From Alphaproteobacteria bacterium (GTDB lineage: Bacteria; Pseudomonadota; Alphaproteobacteria; UBA9219; RFNS01): a DNA stretch of 49,212 nt. A program made the position numbers and the translations under genes. This document shows, piece after piece, positions 47,780 to 49,212 of the stretch; positions within the stretch are counted from its first letter, which is position 1, and every line of letters starts with the position of its first letter. The stretch lies in assembly GCA_009927055.1 (NCBI GenBank), contig RFNS01000157.1, forward strand, positions 1-49,212, given 5' to 3'. The notes under the pieces were generated by a model. It saw nothing but the letters and a program-made list of their open reading frames with translations, was not told where the DNA came from and did no database searches.

Positions 47780-48326
47780 AGGCGCCAGATGCAATTTTGC
47801 CCACCCACGGCGCAAAATAATGCGCCACCTGAGTATAAACTTCTTTCTTAAAATCAACAACCAATGCCACAGCTTCCTCCAACGTGGCCCAGCGCCACTG
47901 GCTAAACTCGGCATGCTCATCGTTGTATTCATTCTCAAGCCGAATATCAGCATCATCACCGTAAAAATAGGCGGCCAGCCACCACTGCTGCTGACCGCAA
48001 TATTTATTGTTAAAAACCTGGTCTGACGACATGAGATAATCAGGAAACAGATAGGCAAGCTGGTACGGAATTTTATCGATGATCACCAACTTGTCTGTCC
48101 CAATCTCCTCCAAGGCCTCGCGCATCGCCGCCTGCTCTGGCGACTCGCTGCCATCTTTTTTCATGCCGCCCTGCGGAAATTGCCACGCACCCCGTTTATC
48201 GGGCCTGTCGCCCAGCGATGCCTTATCGCTTCGCGCAGCAATCAGCACCTTGCCGTCGCTGTTAAAAATCACGAGGCCCACACCCTGACGAAAGGGACGC
48301 GCGGGCGATGGGGCGCCATCGGTCAT
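47721..48326 (-). CDS. rppH: RNA pyrophosphohydrolase RppH (Nudix)
   Basis: RppH removes pyrophosphate from 5' ends of mRNAs, starting their decay. The 201-aa protein starts its Nudix domain at FRQGVGLVIFN and has WQFPQGG before the Nudix box, whose core REALEEIG is intact. The first part of the box (GGMKKDGSES) is about two residues longer than usual. The WWLAAYFYGDDADIRL segment and FSQWRWATLEEA match RppH rather than other Nudix enzymes. The start overlaps the upstream gene stop by four bases (ATGA). The C-terminal tail of about 30 residues extends beyond the usual domain and overlaps the convergent amidase gene. Confidence 0.9.
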   Translation of the reverse strand: MTDGAPSPARPFRQGVGLVIFNSDGKVLIAARSDKASLGDRPDKRGAWQFPQGGMKKDGSESPEQAAMREALEEIGTDKLVIIDKIPYQLAYLFPDYLMSSDQVFNNKYCGQQQWWLAAYFYGDDADIRLENEYNDEHAEFSQWRWATLEEAVALVVDFKKEVYTQVAHYFAPWVGKIASGAFKPDDIPATPTKAPSPMQG

Positions 48327-49212
48327 TCACCCTCCGGCGCATTTTTAACCATCGGTACAAGGGCCGAAACGGGCACAAGCATGCCGCGCTTGTCGGCCAA
48401 GGTTTGTAAAAAAAGGTTGAGTTGTTCAATGGTCATTTTATTGGCCGCCACCACGCCCAAGGCATAGCCATTCTGCTGCGCTTCAAGCAACACTTCGTCC
48501 AGCGTTTGGACCACCGTTTCGGGCAACATGTCTGCCTGCACGCGCTTTGATTCGGGCACCGCAGGCAGCCTGATGGCCGATGCCGCCATCATCCCCGCCG
48601 TTCTTTTGGCAATGTTCTGATCAACCCACAGTAATCCGCGCACATTCACTTCGGCCAGCATGGGGCGCACTTTATCCAGATCAGACATAAACTGCACGCC
48701 AGAGCTGGTGGTCAGCCCCACATATCCGGTGCCTTTTTTAAGGTGTTCCTGCAGGCGTTTCACGTTTTCGGCGGCGCTGATGCTTGTTAAAAGACTGCCA
48801 GGGCCGGCATCATTGCGCGGAAAATCCAGCGGTTCTGCGGGTATATCCAGCAATGTTTCGTGCCCCAGCTGCCGTGCGCGATAAAGCCAGCTGCCCAAAA
48901 CGGGGCTTTGCACATCAAAGGCCAGCGTCACATCGGGCGGCAGACTATCAATGGCTGTTGAGGTAATTTGCCTATCAAACCCCAACCCCACCAGCATAAT
49001 GGCTATTTTGGGGGCCGCGCCTTCGGGGGCGGGTCTGGCATAAACCTGCCATGGCTTTCGGCCATCTTTGCTGATGACGGGCAAAGGCCCATTCTCGGTT
49101 TCCATGACCAGTTCCGGCTCAGGCGCTGGCGAGAGTTTTATTTTTATGCGCGCATCATCAAACGGCGTGATCAACCCATCAAGGCGGGCCGGCAGGCCGC
49201 GTTGCACAGGGG
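48323..49212 (-). CDS. Divergent polysaccharide deacetylase (DUF610/YibQ family), 5' end cut off
   Basis: At least 296 residues are visible and the frame stays open to the window edge, so the N-terminus is missing. The domain shows APKIAIMLVGLGFDR, LPPDVTLAFD and GHETLLDIPAEPLDFPRNDAGPGSLLT, the pattern of the YibQ-type divergent polysaccharide deacetylases. These are periplasmic proteins with a deacetylase-like barrel; for several the activity is unproven. In alphaproteobacteria the family often follows the carboxy-terminal protease ctpA and precedes rppH, as it does here. Its stop overlaps the rppH start by four bases. Confidence 0.88.
   Translation of the reverse strand, partial: PVQRGLPARLDGLITPFDDARIKIKLSPAPEPELVMETENGPLPVISKDGRKPWQVYARPAPEGAAPKIAIMLVGLGFDRQITSTAIDSLPPDVTLAFDVQSPVLGSWLYRARQLGHETLLDIPAEPLDFPRNDAGPGSLLTSISAAENVKRLQEHLKKGTGYVGLTTSSGVQFMSDLDKVRPMLAEVNVRGLLWVDQNIAKRTAGMMAASAIRLPAVPESKRVQADMLPETVVQTLDEVLLEAQQNGYALGVVAANKMTIEQLNLFLQTLADKRGMLVPVSALVPMVKNAPEGE

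Overview
The window reads as chromosomal DNA of a free-living or predatory-type alphaproteobacterium. The evidence is gene order: pal-cpoB-tilS-ftsH-(x)-glmM, tsaE-amgK-addB-addA-trxA next to ahcY, a permease-less PTS run hprK-x-rapZ-EIIA-HPr-EI, accD-folC, rpiB/nrdR beside glyA, and a deacetylase-rppH pair. Hopanoid genes (shc, hpnG) and a DivL-like kinase fit the same class. The exact order or family is not certain; a Micavibrio-like lineage is only a guess. No rRNA, tRNA, CRISPR, insertion sequence or prophage gene was recognised, and no stretch above 300 bases lacks a gene.

Layout. 1-2.7 kb: secF (minus), a deaminase and mltG. 2.8-10.8 kb: envelope and proteostasis genes on the plus strand (pal, cpoB, tilS, ftsH, an STT3-like GT-C membrane protein, glmM). 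10.8-14.4 kb: a large penicillin-acylase-family protein divergent from an alpha/beta hydrolase, then a palindromic intergenic repeat. 14.5-30.6 kb: a long minus-strand block. Read in the direction of transcription it runs hprK, an unknown gene, rapZ, EIIA, HPr, EI, ahcY, DivL-like kinase, tsaE, amgK, addB, addA, trxA. Most junctions overlap or are only a few bases long. 30.6-33.6 kb: accD, folC and an MlaC-like protein on the plus strand.

33.5-38.5 kb and 41.9-44.7 kb are the accessory part. A three-gene operon of unrecognised proteins (735, 239 and about 191 aa) is driven by a promoter overlapped by a good Fur-type box. Its first protein is Ala/Val/Ser-rich and ends in two cysteine clusters. 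Next to it lie a secreted MsrA and a one-TM, six-cysteine protein. A 903-aa orphan protein with two N-terminal membrane segments sits further on, in DNA that looks AT-richer than its neighbours. Between these islands lie hpnG, shc and queH.

44.7-49.2 kb: nrdR and rpiB (minus), then glyA (plus) preceded by what looks like a ZTP (pfl) riboswitch behind a good promoter. An amidase, rppH and a truncated YibQ/DUF610-type divergent polysaccharide deacetylase follow.

The points most worth a second look are the Fur-box/orphan operon, the ZTP riboswitch on glyA, the tyrosine in place of the phospho-accepting histidine in the kinase, the 903-aa orphan, and the absence of murU beside amgK.
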